From contig NZ_CP157484.1 in assembly GCF_045348435.1 (NCBI RefSeq), positions 3,224,001 through 3,288,000 on the forward strand: a stretch of DNA of 64,000 bases, in the 5' to 3' direction. The translations under genes and the position numbers were made by a program. The first letter of the stretch is position 1; each line of letters starts with the position of its first letter. Below are positions 48,040 to 56,542 of the stretch, piece by piece. The notes below the pieces were generated by a model. It made no database searches and was not told the DNA's origin. It saw only the letters and a list, made by a program, of their open reading frames with translations. This DNA comes from Alsobacter sp045348435 (GTDB taxonomy: Bacteria > Pseudomonadota > Alphaproteobacteria > Rhizobiales > Beijerinckiaceae).

Positions 48040-48402
48040 TCAGTAGTCGCAGACGGTCTGGCGGCGGACATCCCAGCCCCAGCCGGGGACCCAGACGCGC
48101 CGGCGCGTCTCGTAGCACTGGTTCACGGGTTCGGCGTAGGCCGGCGCGACGCCATAGGCCGGAGCGCCATAGACCGGAGCCGCGCCGTAGACGGGCGCCC
48201 CATAGGCCGGGCGCGAGCCGGCGATGGCGGCTCCGAGCGCCAGCCCGCCGACCGCCCCGATGGCGGCGGCCGCCCCGGGGTTGAAGCCGCGGCGATAGCC
48301 GTAGCGGTAGTAGTCAGCCGATGCCGGCGTGGCGGTGGCCGCCACCGTGGCCCCGATCGTCAGGGCCGCGAGCGCTCCGGCGATGATGCGATGGTGTCTC
48401 AT
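48040..48402 (-). CDS. Small secreted protein with Ala-Tyr-Gly repeats
   Basis: Function unknown. The 120-residue protein has a signal peptide (MRHHRIIAGALAALTIGA..ASA), then an alanine/glycine helix with glycine-zipper-like spacing, short PVYGA/PAYGV repeats and the end NQCYETRRRVWVPGWGWDVRRQTVCDY with two cysteines. Similar architecture occurs in small alphaproteobacterial secreted proteins of unknown role. GGAG 7 bases upstream supports the start. Confidence 0.8.
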   Translation of the reverse strand: MRHHRIIAGALAALTIGATVAATATPASADYYRYGYRRGFNPGAAAAIGAVGGLALGAAIAGSRPAYGAPVYGAAPVYGAPAYGVAPAYAEPVNQCYETRRRVWVPGWGWDVRRQTVCDY

Positions 48403-48554
48403 TCTATGCTCCACTGTCCGCCCCAGGCGCCCTTCCGCATCGCGGCGGTCGGCCCGGAACCGGTCAACCAACGCTGGCACCCTAGAGCTTAGGGTCTGAA
48501 CCCTGCATGAATGCTCTGAGGCCGGATTGTGGCGGACGCACCCGCGCCGGCCGG

Positions 48555-48776
48555 CTAGGGTCTCGACGCCGCCCGCTCGCGTTCCCGCTTGCTCGCCGCG
48601 ACGCTACGCTGGCGCTCTCGGTCGATCCGCTCACGCTCAGCGCTCTTATGCATGATGCGCTTGGAATCCGCGATCACGACCCGCGCGCGATCGCAGGCTG
48701 CCTGGATTTGCGCGATGAGGTCCCGGGCCCGTTCAATCTCGGCGCGCGAGTCCGTGATCTCCTTGATCGAACGCAT
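48555..48776 (-). CDS. Possible small coiled-coil hypothetical protein
   Basis: A 73-residue, strongly charged sequence (MRSIKEITDSRAEIERARDL, then IQAACDRARVVIADSKRIM) with heptad-like spacing. There is no good ribosome-binding site and no family is recognised, so it may not be real. Confidence 0.3.
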   Translation of the reverse strand: MRSIKEITDSRAEIERARDLIAQIQAACDRARVVIADSKRIMHKSAERERIDRERQRSVAASKRERERAASRP

Positions 48777-49000
48777 CAGCCAGCATACCGCATCTCAGCG
48801 GCGGCCCGACGTCGAACGCGTCCTGTTCGCGCAGATTCGCACCCAATTCGGCCCGACTACGCACTACTACGGAGAGTGTGGCGTCGCCGGTGCGCGATTC
48901 TGCTGCCCAAACTTCAACCCGCGCGAGCCCGGGCCGCCTTTTCCCCCTCGTACACCGCGCCCCGCGCACGACCGCTCACGCCATACAGATTTGAGTGGCG

Positions 49001-49019
49001 TACCTCAAATTCTGAGGTA
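49001..49019. promoter_or_regulatory. Palindromic operator candidate upstream of sugar ABC operon
   Basis: TACCTCA (49001-49007) and TGAGGTA (49013-49019) flank AATTC. A partly overlapping repeat TTGAG (48991-48995)/CTCAA (49004-49008) is also present. It lies 45 bases before the solute-binding protein start and is a plausible binding site for the LacI-type regulator at 53946, although the odd centre is not typical of LacI operators. Confidence 0.5.
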
Positions 49020-49063
49020 AGGTCGCCGGCAGGGCGGGAAACGCCACTGCCGGGGAGGACGCG

Positions 49064-50323
49064 ATGAGCATTTTGAGGCGCGCTGCGCTTGCGGCCGCGG
49101 GGCTTGTGATGACGGCCGGGTTGGCCGCCGCGCAGACCACCGTGAAGTGGCTCCACATCGAGGTGAACCCCAACCAGGTGAAGATCTGGGAGGAGGTCGC
49201 GCGCGACTTCGAGGCCAAGAACCCCGGCGTCAAGGTCGAGATGCAGTTCCTCGAGAACGAGGCCTACAAGGCCAAGCTCCCGACCATCCTGCAGTCGAAG
49301 GACCGCCCGCACATCATCTACAGCTGGGCCGGCGGCGTGCTGAAGTCGCAGGTTGAGGCCGGCGTGCTGGAGGACCTCACGGCGTCCATGCAGGGGTACA
49401 AGGACAACCTTGCGCCAGCAGCCGTCGCAGCCTTCACGGTGGACGGCAAGATCTACGGCGTGCCGCATGCGCAGTCGCAGGTCGGCTTCATGGTCAATAA
49501 GGAGCTCATGGCCAAGGGCGGCGTCGACCCGGCCGCGATCAAGACCTGGGACGACCTGCTCGGCGCCGTGAAGAAGCTCAAGGCTGCCGGCGTCACCCCC
49601 ATCGTGGCGGGCGGCGCGGACAAGTGGCCGCTGCACTTCTACTGGACCAACCTCGCCGTGCGGCTGGGCGGCAAGCCGGCCTTCCAGGCCGCGCTGAAGG
49701 GCGAGAACGGCGGCTTCGCCGGGCCGGTGTTCCTGAAGTCGGGCGAGCTCTTCAAGCAGCTCGTCGACCTGCAGCCCTTCCAGAACGGCTTCCTCGGCTT
49801 CAAGAACCCGCAAGCGGTCGGCGCCTTCGGCGACGGCAAGGCCGCCATGATCCTGGCGATCAGCTCGTTCTACCACACGCAAAAGGCGCTCGCGGCCGAC
49901 AAGAAGGGCATCGCGGACGACAACATCGGCTGGTTCGACTTCCCGACCGTGCCGGGCGGCCAGGGCGATCCCACCGACACGCTCGGCGGCATCAACGGCT
50001 GGCTGGTCACCAAGGGCGCTCCCAAGGAAGCGGTCGCCTTCCTGAAGCACTTCGTCTCGCTCGACGTGCAGAAGCGCCTCGCGGCCGGCAACTTCCTGAT
50101 CCCGACCTTTAAGGGCGCCGAGGAAGGGCTCGCCAGCCCGTTCATGCGCCAGATCGCCGCCAACCTGGCGAAGTCCAAGTACCATCAGAACTTCTATGAC
50201 CAGGACCTCGGCCCCAATGTCGGCCGCGTCGTGAACGACGCCACCACCGAGATGGCCGGCGGCTCCATGGACGCCAAGCAGGTTGCGCAGGCGATCCAGG
50301 ACGCCGTGAGGCAGGGCAATTGA
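49064..50323 (+). CDS. Sugar ABC transporter solute-binding protein
   Basis: Periplasmic receptor of a carbohydrate importer. The 419-residue protein has a Sec signal peptide ending near residue 24 (GLAAAQT), then TVKWLHIEVNPNQVKIWEE and VKVEMQFLENEAYKAKLPT, typical of the family 1 extracellular binding proteins. GGGGAGG precedes the ATG. The sequence ends just before a large inverted repeat separating it from the permease genes. The neighbouring Gfo/Idh and ThuA-like genes suggest a disaccharide or related sugar as ligand; exact ligand not visible. Confidence 0.93.
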   Translation: MSILRRAALAAAGLVMTAGLAAAQTTVKWLHIEVNPNQVKIWEEVARDFEAKNPGVKVEMQFLENEAYKAKLPTILQSKDRPHIIYSWAGGVLKSQVEAGVLEDLTASMQGYKDNLAPAAVAAFTVDGKIYGVPHAQSQVGFMVNKELMAKGGVDPAAIKTWDDLLGAVKKLKAAGVTPIVAGGADKWPLHFYWTNLAVRLGGKPAFQAALKGENGGFAGPVFLKSGELFKQLVDLQPFQNGFLGFKNPQAVGAFGDGKAAMILAISSFYHTQKALAADKKGIADDNIGWFDFPTVPGGQGDPTDTLGGINGWLVTKGAPKEAVAFLKHFVSLDVQKRLAAGNFLIPTFKGAEEGLASPFMRQIAANLAKSKYHQNFYDQDLGPNVGRVVNDATTEMAGGSMDAKQVAQAIQDAVRQGN

Positions 50324-50327
50324 GCGC

Positions 50328-50398
50328 GTCGTGGGAGGCGACCTCGCCCGCGAGGGCGACGCCTCCTCGGGAGGCTCAGCCTCCTCGCCTCCCACGAC
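50328..50398 (+). repeat. Branched inverted-repeat structure between binding protein and permease genes
   Basis: Perfect 14-base arms GTCGTGGGAGGCGA (50328-50341) and TCGCCTCCCACGAC (50385-50398) enclose two more hairpins, TCGCCC/GGGCGA (50344-50349/50354-50359) and GCCTCC/GGAGGC (50361-50366/50370-50375). The RNA could form a branched, very stable structure. Such intercistronic stems commonly protect the mRNA of the binding protein and leave the permeases less expressed. Confidence 0.75.
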
Positions 50399-50400
50399 AG

Positions 50401-51309
50401 ATGCCCGGGAATAAGCCCATGCTCGCGACCGTGGCGCGCCGGTCCATGCAATCCGGCAAGCTCACCGCCATCGCGCTGTTTCTGCCGCCGGCGCTGCTGC
50501 TGTTCACGATCTTCGTGGTGCTGCCGATCGCCGAGGCGGCCTGGTACAGCGGCTACAACTGGAACGGCTTCGGCAGCCCGAAGAACTGGGTCGGCTGGGA
50601 CAACTACCGCTTCGTGTTCGAGACGCGCGCCTTCGGCCTGGCGCTGCGCAACAACCTTCTGATCATCGCGGTGTCGCTGCTGATCCAGCTGCCGCTGGCG
50701 CTCACGCTGGCGCTGTTGCTGGCCGAGAAATTCCGCGGCGCGGTGGCGCTGCGCATGCTGTTCTTCATGCCCTACATCCTGGCCGAGATCGCCACGGGCC
50801 TGATCTTCAGCTTCGTGTACGACGGCGACTACGGCCTCCTGGCCGCCATCTACCGCCAGTTCGGGGCCGAGGCCCCTCACCTGCTGGCCAGCACGCAGAC
50901 CTCCATGCTCGCCGTGCTGATCGTGGTGGTGTGGAAGTATTTCGGCTTCCACATGATGCTGTTCATCGCCGCCCTGCAGGGCATGGATCGCAACCTGATC
51001 GAGGCCGCCCGCATCGACGGCGCGACCCGCTGGCAGACCGTGCGGCTCATCATCATCCCGCTGCTCTACCCCACCATCCGGCTCTCGGCCTTCTTCGCCG
51101 TGGTGGGCTCGCTGCAGCTCTTCGACCTCGTGATGCCGCTGACGCGCGGCGGCCCGGCCGACTCGTCGCAGACGCTGGTGAGCTTCCTCTACAGCTTCGG
51201 CGTCATGCGCATGCGGGTGGGCTTCGGCAGCGCGGTCGGCGTCATCCTCTTCGTGATCTGCGTCACCTTCGCGTTCACGTACAAGCGGTGGTTCATGCGC
51301 GATGAATAG
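50401..51309 (+). CDS. Sugar ABC transporter permease (MalF type)
   Basis: Inner-membrane channel subunit. About six membrane segments and the conserved cytoplasmic EAA loop EAARIDGATRWQTVRLIIIPLL (about residues 201-222), which docks an ATPase. The start is uncertain: ATG at 50401 or 50419, or a TTG at 50320 overlapping the upstream stop, which would place the inverted repeat in coding sequence. The 3' end overlaps the next gene by 8 bases. Confidence 0.92.
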   Translation: MPGNKPMLATVARRSMQSGKLTAIALFLPPALLLFTIFVVLPIAEAAWYSGYNWNGFGSPKNWVGWDNYRFVFETRAFGLALRNNLLIIAVSLLIQLPLALTLALLLAEKFRGAVALRMLFFMPYILAEIATGLIFSFVYDGDYGLLAAIYRQFGAEAPHLLASTQTSMLAVLIVVVWKYFGFHMMLFIAALQGMDRNLIEAARIDGATRWQTVRLIIIPLLYPTIRLSAFFAVVGSLQLFDLVMPLTRGGPADSSQTLVSFLYSFGVMRMRVGFGSAVGVILFVICVTFAFTYKRWFMRDE

Positions 51310-52153
51310 CTCCTCGCCCGCCGTCGGAAAGCCCTTCGACCCCGCCGCGCTCTACAAGGGCCTGTTCCTGGCCGTCGTGGTGGTGTTCGTCGCCACGCCG
51401 CTGGTCGCCACGCTGCTGGGCGGCTTCAAGTCGCTCGGCGAGCTGCGCACCAACCCGTTCGGCCTGCCGCAGGTGTGGGAGTGGGAGAACTACGCCGGCA
51501 TTCTCCGCTCGCCGCGCTACTGGATCCTGCTGCGCAACTCGCTGGTGATCTCCAGCCTCACGGTGGCGCTCACCCTGATCGTCGCCTCCATGGCGGCCTT
51601 CGTGTTCGCGCACGTCCGCTTCTTCGGCAGCGCCATGCTGCTGAACTACATCACGCTCGGGCTCCTGTTCCCGGCCGCCACCGCCATCCTGCCGCTGTTC
51701 ATCAAGGTGCGGGACCTCGGCCTGCTCGACAGCTATTTCGGCGTGGTGCTGCCGCAGGTCGCCTTCGCGCTGGCGATGAGCATCCTGCTGCTGCGGCGTT
51801 TCTTCCGCGACCTGCCGGTGGAGCTGCTGGAGGCCGCGCTGGTGGATGGCTGCAGCTATATCAACTACTTCCGCTACGTCACGCTGCCGCTGTCCCGGCC
51901 CATCCTGGCCACCGTCGGCACCATCGCGTTCGTGAATTCCTGGAACGCCTACCTGGTGCCGCTCGTGATGCTGAACAGCGACGAGCGCTATCCCTGGCCG
52001 CTGGGCATCATGATCTACCAGGGCGAATATTCGTCCGAGTGGCACCTGATCCTGGCCTTCATCACCCTCACGATCCTTCCCACCATCCTGCTGTTCCTGC
52101 TCGCCCAAAAGCACATCGTCGCCGGCCTCACGGCCGGCGCGGTGAAGGGCTGA
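51302..52153 (+). CDS. Sugar ABC transporter permease (MalG type)
   Basis: Second channel subunit, 283 residues, six predicted membrane segments, EAA loop EAALVDGCSYINYFRYVTLPLSRP and the MalG-like NSWNAYLVPLVML segment. It forms a heteromeric pore with the preceding permease. No ATP-binding subunit follows, so energy coupling must come from elsewhere. Confidence 0.93.
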   Translation: MNSSSPAVGKPFDPAALYKGLFLAVVVVFVATPLVATLLGGFKSLGELRTNPFGLPQVWEWENYAGILRSPRYWILLRNSLVISSLTVALTLIVASMAAFVFAHVRFFGSAMLLNYITLGLLFPAATAILPLFIKVRDLGLLDSYFGVVLPQVAFALAMSILLLRRFFRDLPVELLEAALVDGCSYINYFRYVTLPLSRPILATVGTIAFVNSWNAYLVPLVMLNSDERYPWPLGIMIYQGEYSSEWHLILAFITLTILPTILLFLLAQKHIVAGLTAGAVKG

Positions 52154-52191
52154 GCGGAAGCGGCGACGAGAACAACCAACCGGAGCGACCC

Positions 52192-53289
52192 ATGAGCAAG
52201 ACCGGGATCGGCGTCATCGGCTGTGGCAACATCAGCCAGAAATACATGACCGCCATGCGGCAATTCCCCAATATCGAGCTGCGCGCCGTAGCCGACATGC
52301 GCCAGTCCGTGGCGGACGTGCGCGGCCGCGAGTTCAACGTCCCCGCCATGCGGGTGGACCAGCTGCTGAAGCGCGACGACGTCGAGATCGTCGTCAACCT
52401 GACGGTGCCGCTGGCCCATACCGACGTCAGCCTCGCGGTGCTGAACGCCGGCAAGCACGTGCATTCGGAAAAGCCGCTCGGCGTGAACGTCGCCGAGGCC
52501 CGCAAGGTGATGGACCTCGCGGCGCAAAAGAACCTGCGCGTCGGCTGCGCGCCCGACACCTTCCTGGGCGGCGGCCACCAGACGGCCCGCAAGCTCATCG
52601 ACGACGGCGCCATCGGGACGCCGGTGGCGGGCTCGGCCTTCTTCATGTGCCCCGGCCACGAGCGCTGGCACCCGGCGCCCGGCTTCTACTACCTGCGCGG
52701 CGGCGGCCCGATGCTCGACATGGGCCCCTACTACATCACCGACCTGATCCAGCTGCTCGGCCCCATCGCGTCCGTGATGGGCTCCGTCTCGATGCTCCGC
52801 AAGGAGCGGCTCGTCACCAGCGAGCCCATGAACGGCGAGATGATCCCGGTCGAGGTCGCCACCCATGTGGCCGGCACGCTTGAGTTCGTCTCGGGCGCGC
52901 TGGTCACCATCGCGATGAGCTTCGACGTGCCCAAGCACCGGCATACGCCCATCGAGATCTACGGCACCAAGGGCAGCATCCTGGTGCCCGATCCCAACCG
53001 CTTCGGCGGCGAGGTCATGGTCGCCAAGCTCGGCGGCGACTTCGAGGCCATGCCGACCACGCACGGCAACGCCGAGGGCGAGTACCGCTCCATTGGGGTC
53101 GCCGACATGGCGGCCGCCATCCAGAACAACCGGCCGCACCGCGCCAGCGGCGCGCTGGCCCTGCATGCGCTGGAGGCCATGGAGGCCTTCCAGACCTCGT
53201 CCGACGAGGGACGGCGCGTGAAGCTCGAAACCACCGTGGAGCGCCCGGCCATGCTGCCGCCGGGCCTGCCCACCGGCCAGCTCGATTGA
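52192..53289 (+). CDS. Gfo/Idh/MocA family oxidoreductase (ThuB-like)
   Basis: NAD(P)-dependent sugar dehydrogenase-like enzyme. The 365-residue protein has the Rossmann motif GVIGCGNISQKY near the start, the EKPLGVN motif near residue 97 (lysine of the catalytic set) and GGGPMLDMGPYYITDLIQLL near residue 175. In rhizobial trehalose loci a ThuB of this family oxidises the sugar with ThuA. It is preceded by a 38-base gap and followed by the ThuA-like gene after 10 bases or fewer. Confidence 0.9.
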   Translation: MSKTGIGVIGCGNISQKYMTAMRQFPNIELRAVADMRQSVADVRGREFNVPAMRVDQLLKRDDVEIVVNLTVPLAHTDVSLAVLNAGKHVHSEKPLGVNVAEARKVMDLAAQKNLRVGCAPDTFLGGGHQTARKLIDDGAIGTPVAGSAFFMCPGHERWHPAPGFYYLRGGGPMLDMGPYYITDLIQLLGPIASVMGSVSMLRKERLVTSEPMNGEMIPVEVATHVAGTLEFVSGALVTIAMSFDVPKHRHTPIEIYGTKGSILVPDPNRFGGEVMVAKLGGDFEAMPTTHGNAEGEYRSIGVADMAAAIQNNRPHRASGALALHALEAMEAFQTSSDEGRRVKLETTVERPAMLPPGLPTGQLD

Positions 53290-53299
53290 GGACATGACC

Positions 53300-53941
53300 A
53301 TGCGGACTGCAATGATCGTCTGGGGCGGATGGGCGGGCCACGACCCTGACCTCTGCGCCTCCATGATCCGGGGCTGGCTGAAGCGCGAAGGCTTCGAGGT
53401 GCGGGTTGAGACCAAGACCGAGGTCTTCCTCGACCCCGCCATCAAGGACTACTCGCTGATCATCCCGATCTACACGATGGCGAAGATCGAGAAGCCCGAG
53501 GCCGCCGCCCTGTGCGAGGCCGTGAAGGGCGGCGTCGGCCTCGCCGGCCACCACGGCGGCATGGGCGACGCGTTCCGGGAGGCGGTGGACTACCAGTTCA
53601 TGTGCGGCGGCCAGTGGGTCGCGCATCCGGGCAACATCATCGACTACAAGGTCGACGTGACCCGCCCGGACGATCCCATCATGGCCGGCATCGAGAGCTT
53701 CGAGCACCGCTCGGAGCAGTACTACATGCATGTCGACCCGGCCAACGAAGTGCTCGCCACCACCACCTTCACGGGCGAGCATGCGCCCTGGATCGACGGC
53801 GTCGTCATGCCGGTGGTGTGGAAGAAGCGCTTCGGCCAGGGCCGGGTTTTCTACTCGGCCCTTGGCCACCGGGCCTACGAGCTTGACGTGCCGGAGATCC
53901 GCACGCTCATGACGCGCGGCTTCCTGTGGGCGGCCCGCTGA
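53300..53941 (+). CDS. ThuA-like trehalose/sugar utilisation protein
   Basis: Member of the ThuA family (class I glutamine amidotransferase-like fold) encoded beside sugar ABC genes. The 213-residue protein includes MIVWGGWAGHDPDLCASMI, GVGLAGHHGGMGDAF and PVVWKKRFGQGRVFYSALGHRAYEL. Two ATGs occur; the one at 53300 is chosen because GAGG is 8 bases away versus 2 for the ATG at 53294. Four bases separate its stop from the regulator. Confidence 0.9.
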   Translation: MRTAMIVWGGWAGHDPDLCASMIRGWLKREGFEVRVETKTEVFLDPAIKDYSLIIPIYTMAKIEKPEAAALCEAVKGGVGLAGHHGGMGDAFREAVDYQFMCGGQWVAHPGNIIDYKVDVTRPDDPIMAGIESFEHRSEQYYMHVDPANEVLATTTFTGEHAPWIDGVVMPVVWKKRFGQGRVFYSALGHRAYELDVPEIRTLMTRGFLWAAR

Positions 53942-53945
53942 CCTC

Positions 53946-54989
53946 ATGACCGAGCACCGCCTCCTGCGCCGATCGACCCTGGAGGACGTCGCCCGGGAGG
54001 CCGGCGTCTCCCTGGCGACGGCCGACCGGGTCGTGCATCGGCGGGATGGGGTGCGGGAGAAGACCATCCGGCGCGTCGAGGCCGCGATCGCCAAGCTGGG
54101 CTACCGGCCCAATGCGGCGGCCGCGATCCTGTCGCGCAACAGGACCTACCTCTTCGCCTTCATCCTGCCGGAGAACTCCAACGCGTTCATGGCCCACCTG
54201 GCCGAGCAGGTCGGGCGGACGTCGGAGTGGCTGGCTCAGCAGAACGGCTTCATCGACGTCCTGCGGGTCGACGTCTTCGATCCGGTGAAGCTGGCTGATG
54301 CGCTGTGGAACCTGCCGCGGGTTTACGAGGGCGTGGCGGTGGTGGCCCTGGACGACGCACGGGTGCGCGCCGCCATGGACGACCTCGTCGCTCGCGGCGT
54401 CCATGTGGTCACCCTCGTGTCGGATGCGCCGGGTTCGCGGCGGCCGAACTATGTCGGGATCGACAACCCCGCCGCCGGCCGCACGGCGGGCTCCCTGATG
54501 GGCCGCTTCCTGCATGGCCGAAAGGGCCCCGTGGGGATCATCACCGGATCGCTTTCGCTGCGTGACCACGCCGAGCGCCACTTCGGATTTCGCCAGGTCC
54601 TCGCCGCCGAATACCCCAACCTGCTGGCGTTGCCGCCTGCCGAAGGCAGGGACGACAGCGATCGAAACTACGAGATCGCCCGGGCGCTGCTGGCGCAGCA
54701 TCCCGATCTCGTCGGCCTCTACAATGCAGGCGCGGGCAATGAGGGCATCGCCGCGGCGCTGCGCGAGGCCGGGCGTCCCGGCCACATCGTCTGGATCGCG
54801 CACGAACTCACGGCCGACACGCGCCGTCTGGTGCTGGAAGGCACGATCGACGCCATCATCAACCAGGACGCCGGACACGAGGCCCGCTCGGCCGCCCGCA
54901 TCCTGCTCGCATTGTGCACCGGCCAGCTGATCTATCCTGACCAGGAGCGGATCCGCATCGAGATCTTCCTGCGCGACAACCTCGCCTGA
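53946..54989 (+). CDS. LacI-family transcriptional regulator
   Basis: DNA-binding repressor with the LacI helix-turn-helix TLEDVAREAGVSLATADRVV (residues 11-30), hinge region YRPNAAAAILS and a periplasmic-binding-like effector domain (YVGIDNPAAGRTAGSLMGRF; GPVGIITGS; HARNYE-like DRNYEIARALL). The 347-residue protein is probably the local repressor of the sugar operon, with the palindrome at 49001-49019 as candidate operator. It lies colinear at the operon's end, so autoregulation is possible. Confidence 0.92.
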   Translation: MTEHRLLRRSTLEDVAREAGVSLATADRVVHRRDGVREKTIRRVEAAIAKLGYRPNAAAAILSRNRTYLFAFILPENSNAFMAHLAEQVGRTSEWLAQQNGFIDVLRVDVFDPVKLADALWNLPRVYEGVAVVALDDARVRAAMDDLVARGVHVVTLVSDAPGSRRPNYVGIDNPAAGRTAGSLMGRFLHGRKGPVGIITGSLSLRDHAERHFGFRQVLAAEYPNLLALPPAEGRDDSDRNYEIARALLAQHPDLVGLYNAGAGNEGIAAALREAGRPGHIVWIAHELTADTRRLVLEGTIDAIINQDAGHEARSAARILLALCTGQLIYPDQERIRIEIFLRDNLA

Positions 54990-55033
54990 TCGCCGTCCCC
55001 CCTGGGCCGAAGCTGCCGCGCTGGCGGGAGACG

Positions 55034-55236
55034 TTGTTCATCCGCCTCGCGCGCAACGCCGGCGACCACTTCTGCAGCTGCGTTCCAAGATCGAGCCCAA
55101 CCCGGACCAGCCCTCCTACATCATCACCGAAACAGGCGTGGGTTATCGCCTGCGCGCGCCGGATACCAGCATGCCGATCCAATCCGCTGAGCTCCCCGCG
55201 GAAACGCAAGTCGCAGTCGACTTGCGGGCGCAATGA
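55034..55236 (+). pseudogene. Remnant of kdpE response regulator
   Basis: In one frame RLARNAGD (about 55040-55063) resembles the DNA-binding domain of KdpE (LARNAG), then the frame shifts to LQLRSKIEPNPDQP, IITETGVGYRLRAPD (55072-55173), which matches the C-terminal winged helix (wing and final strand) of KdpE-type OmpR regulators, ending at the TGA at 55234. The receiver domain and most of the recognition helix are missing, so this is a heavily deleted, frameshifted relic. It precedes the DUF4118 gene, a KdpD-type membrane domain. Confidence 0.75.
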
Positions 55237-55302
55237 ACCGGCCGGTAGGGCGTATGATGGAAGTCGGCAGACGTAGCCGAACAAGACGTTGGAGTGACAG
55301 TC

Positions 55303-56127
55303 ATGGCCAAGTCGCTGGACAACGTGATAGCGATCCGTCGCGAGGTGGATGCATCCACCGATCCCGACTTCCTCATCCCACCCGTCGCGCAATACGGGGC
55401 CGCGCTGCTGCTCGTAGTCGTGGCCGCCATCATTGCGGTCGTCGCCAGCCAGTACGTTCCCGCCCCTGGCCTCACGCTCATATTCGTCCTGCCGGTGGTG
55501 ATAGCTGGTGCGTGGCTCGGATGGGGACCGTCGCTGGTGGCGGCGGCCGCTGGAGTGTTGGTCTTCGACTTCTTCTTCACGCAACCCTACTACAGCCTGC
55601 GCATAGAGGATCCGGCCGAGATCTGGGCCGCGAGCCTCCTCCTGATCACCGCGGCCATCGTTGGCGTGGTCGCCTGGCAATCTCGGCGACGCGCCTTTGA
55701 AGCTCGCCGCGCGGCCGAACAGGCGGAAGGGCTGCACGCATTGGCGCACGCCATCATAGAAGGCGACCCCGAAGTCGCCCACGCGGCCGCGGCCGCCCTC
55801 GGGCGAATGTTCGCAGCGCCCGCCGCGGTGCTTTCGCAAGAGAACGGCCGCCTCAAAGTCTTGGCCAGCTGTGGCGGAGCGAAACTGTCGCAGACCGACA
55901 TGCAGGCTGCTGAGGACGCCCTGGCGCAGGAAACTCCGATGCGGGCTCAGACCTATCCCCACGACATGTCGAAGTTCGACATATGGCCCGTCAACGCCGG
56001 CGCCCAGCGGCGGTACGCGCTGGCGGTCGATTTCGGTCAATCCGTGTTCGAGAGGCCAGCGACCGCAGACCGCCTCCTGGAGATTGTCGCGGCCTATCTG
56101 GCTACCGGCGTGGCGCCATCAATTTAG
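55303..56127 (+). CDS. DUF4118 (KdpD-like membrane domain) protein
   Basis: The 274-residue protein has about four membrane segments between residues 30 and 125 matching the KdpD membrane module (LPVVIAGAWLGWGPSLVA, then FDFFFTQPYYSLRIEDPAEIW), followed by a GAF-like soluble region of about 140 residues. The N-terminal Kdp sensor domains and histidine kinase domain are absent, so it cannot phosphorylate by itself. GGAG at 55291-55294 supports the start. A relic or a repurposed sensor; it follows the kdpE remnant. Confidence 0.8.
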   Translation: MAKSLDNVIAIRREVDASTDPDFLIPPVAQYGAALLLVVVAAIIAVVASQYVPAPGLTLIFVLPVVIAGAWLGWGPSLVAAAAGVLVFDFFFTQPYYSLRIEDPAEIWAASLLLITAAIVGVVAWQSRRRAFEARRAAEQAEGLHALAHAIIEGDPEVAHAAAAALGRMFAAPAAVLSQENGRLKVLASCGGAKLSQTDMQAAEDALAQETPMRAQTYPHDMSKFDIWPVNAGAQRRYALAVDFGQSVFERPATADRLLEIVAAYLATGVAPSI

Positions 56128-56325
56128 GTTGAGTGTGCTGACTCCGCGTCCTTCGACATGGAGCTGATGGTCGCCGCGTGACGTCGTGACGCCGATCACC
56201 CTGCGTCCTTAAGTCCCCGCCCATCGTCTCGCCGACTCGTGGGCGTCGCGCACAGTGGGAAATGTGGGACCGAAGAGCGATTCAGCACGCAAGATTATGG
56301 AAACTAACGGTTTTAAGACTGTCGT

Positions 56326-56400
56326 TGGTGCCGGTGGAGAGGATCGAACTCCCGACCTTCGGTTTACAAAACCGCTGCACTACCGCTGTGCTACACCGGC
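56326..56400 (-). tRNA. tRNA-Thr (UGU)
   Basis: Acceptor GCCGGTG/CACCGGC, anticodon loop TTTGTAA (anticodon TGT), T-loop TTCGATC and an encoded ACCA end; 75 bases including CCA. Confidence 0.97.
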
Positions 56401-56542
56401 CCGAATGGGTCAGTAGCAGCCTCCCGGAGGACGTTCAACCGGCCAATCGCGCCAGCCCGCACTAGCGGTCTCCCGCGCGGGTGACTTAAGCTGCGCCGAG
56501 CGTCGGCCCGACGGGCGGACGGCGACCGGGAGAACGTCCTTC

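Larger units (their letters stand above)
48403..49063. other. Mostly non-coding region before sugar operon
   Basis: Of the 661 bases, 48555-48776 (minus) might encode a 73-residue coiled-coil protein, listed separately with low confidence. The right end holds the palindrome at 49001-49019 upstream of the ABC operon. Nothing else was recognised. Confidence 0.4.
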
